Shown: positions 63,922-64,000 of the stretch, in pieces
Position numbering within the stretch: position 1 is the stretch's first letter
Layout of the letters: every line of letters starts with the position of its first letter
The notes under the pieces: generated by a model
What the model was told of the DNA's origin: nothing
Database searches by the model: none
What the model saw: the letters and a program-made list of their open reading frames with translations, nothing else
Translations under genes and position numbers: made by a program
Assembly (NCBI RefSeq): GCF_001403735.1
Contig: NZ_CXPG01000014.1
Location: 134,001-198,000 of the forward strand
DNA: 64,000 nucleotides
Direction of reading: 5' to 3'
Source: Jannaschia rubra
GTDB lineage: Bacteria > Pseudomonadota > Alphaproteobacteria > Rhodobacterales > Rhodobacteraceae

Positions 63922-64000
63922 ATGCAACCCGTCGAGATCTATACCCAACCCCGATGCGGCTTCTGCACGGCGGCTTTGAGACTGCTGGCATCGAAGGGCG
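63922..64000 (+). CDS. grxC: glutaredoxin (5' part only)
   Basis: The first 26 residues of a class 1 glutaredoxin; the gene runs off the right edge. MQPVEIYTQPRCGFCTAALR shows the redox site CGFC at residues 12-15, with Gly where CPYC is more common; CGFC is usual in this bacterial family. GGGAGGG precedes the ATG. The comF-grxC order is common in relatives. The GSH-binding TVP and GG motifs are outside the window. Confidence 0.85.
   Translation, partial: MQPVEIYTQPRCGFCTAALRLLASKG

Overview
The window is a 64 kb piece of a GC-rich alphaproteobacterial chromosome. Gene content and order point to the Rhodobacterales (Rhodobacteraceae / Roseobacter group): the pmbA-cysQ-DUF4170-waaA-lpxK block, the secA/parvulin/argJ/mutT block, the rsfS-rlmH-gpmI-envC-ctpA-rppH string, the DUF2125 and DUF6478 proteins, and CtrA-type boxes near radC and comF. 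Coding density is very high. Many neighbours overlap by 4 bases (ATGA or GTGA). No rRNA, tRNA, CRISPR array, integrase or intact insertion sequence was seen. Families were recognised from memory of their motifs; no search was run.

Layout. 1-218: 5' end of a short-chain dehydrogenase. 291-6523 (+): DUF2125 protein, pmbA, cysQ, DUF4170, then the Kdo transferase waaA and lipid A kinase lpxK. 6579-10055: dsbA-like and dciA-like (DUF721) genes divergent from mutY, followed by an alkane monooxygenase (alkB). 10052-22288 (-): a surface-glycan region with dedA, kdsA-kdsB-kdsD, a GT4 glycosyltransferase, UDP-glucose dehydrogenase, an FAH-family enzyme, a UDP-glucuronate epimerase-like gene, a FlaA1/CapD-type nucleotide-sugar dehydratase, and rfbD-rfbB-rfbC. 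kdsC and rfbA are not in the window. 22335-30058: pip, ubiG, a TetR regulator, the ferritin-VIT1 fusion mbfA, an AEC transporter, fghA, a HAD phosphatase, an ornithine-cyclodeaminase-like gene and radC. 30093-34575: map and sfsA divergent from the chain cinA-GNAT-CMD-OmpA. 34583-38539 (-): a LysR regulator, then ilvD with two Rhodobacteraceae unknowns. 38682-42993 (+): a CPBP protease, then accD-folC-secreted protein-DUF7002.

42994-44031 is the only accessory stretch. It is less GC-rich than its neighbours and holds a truncated orphan Imm11-like immunity gene and a decayed IS5-family transposase tail. 44032-58216 (mostly -): zapE, ggt (+), then a long run from secA down to rppH and a small secreted protein. 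58397-64000: a parvulin isomerase, argJ, mutT and a 42-residue small ORF (+); hemH with an NDUFAF5-like methyltransferase (-); comF and the start of a glutaredoxin gene (+).

Most of the window is ordinary core genome. The best new signals are regulatory. Three CtrA-type boxes (TTAA-N7-TTAA, or one mismatch) lie before the capD-like gene, radC and comF; the comF box is written into the neighbouring gene with unusual codons. rsfS appears to start at a CTG codon, supported by a promoter and a Shine-Dalgarno sequence. Several genes (pip, mbfA, the hemH-linked methyltransferase, zapE) have a -10 element 5-8 bases before the start codon, as in leaderless mRNAs. A perfect 10-bp inverted repeat lies between tetR and mbfA. 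No convincing new multi-gene system was found.
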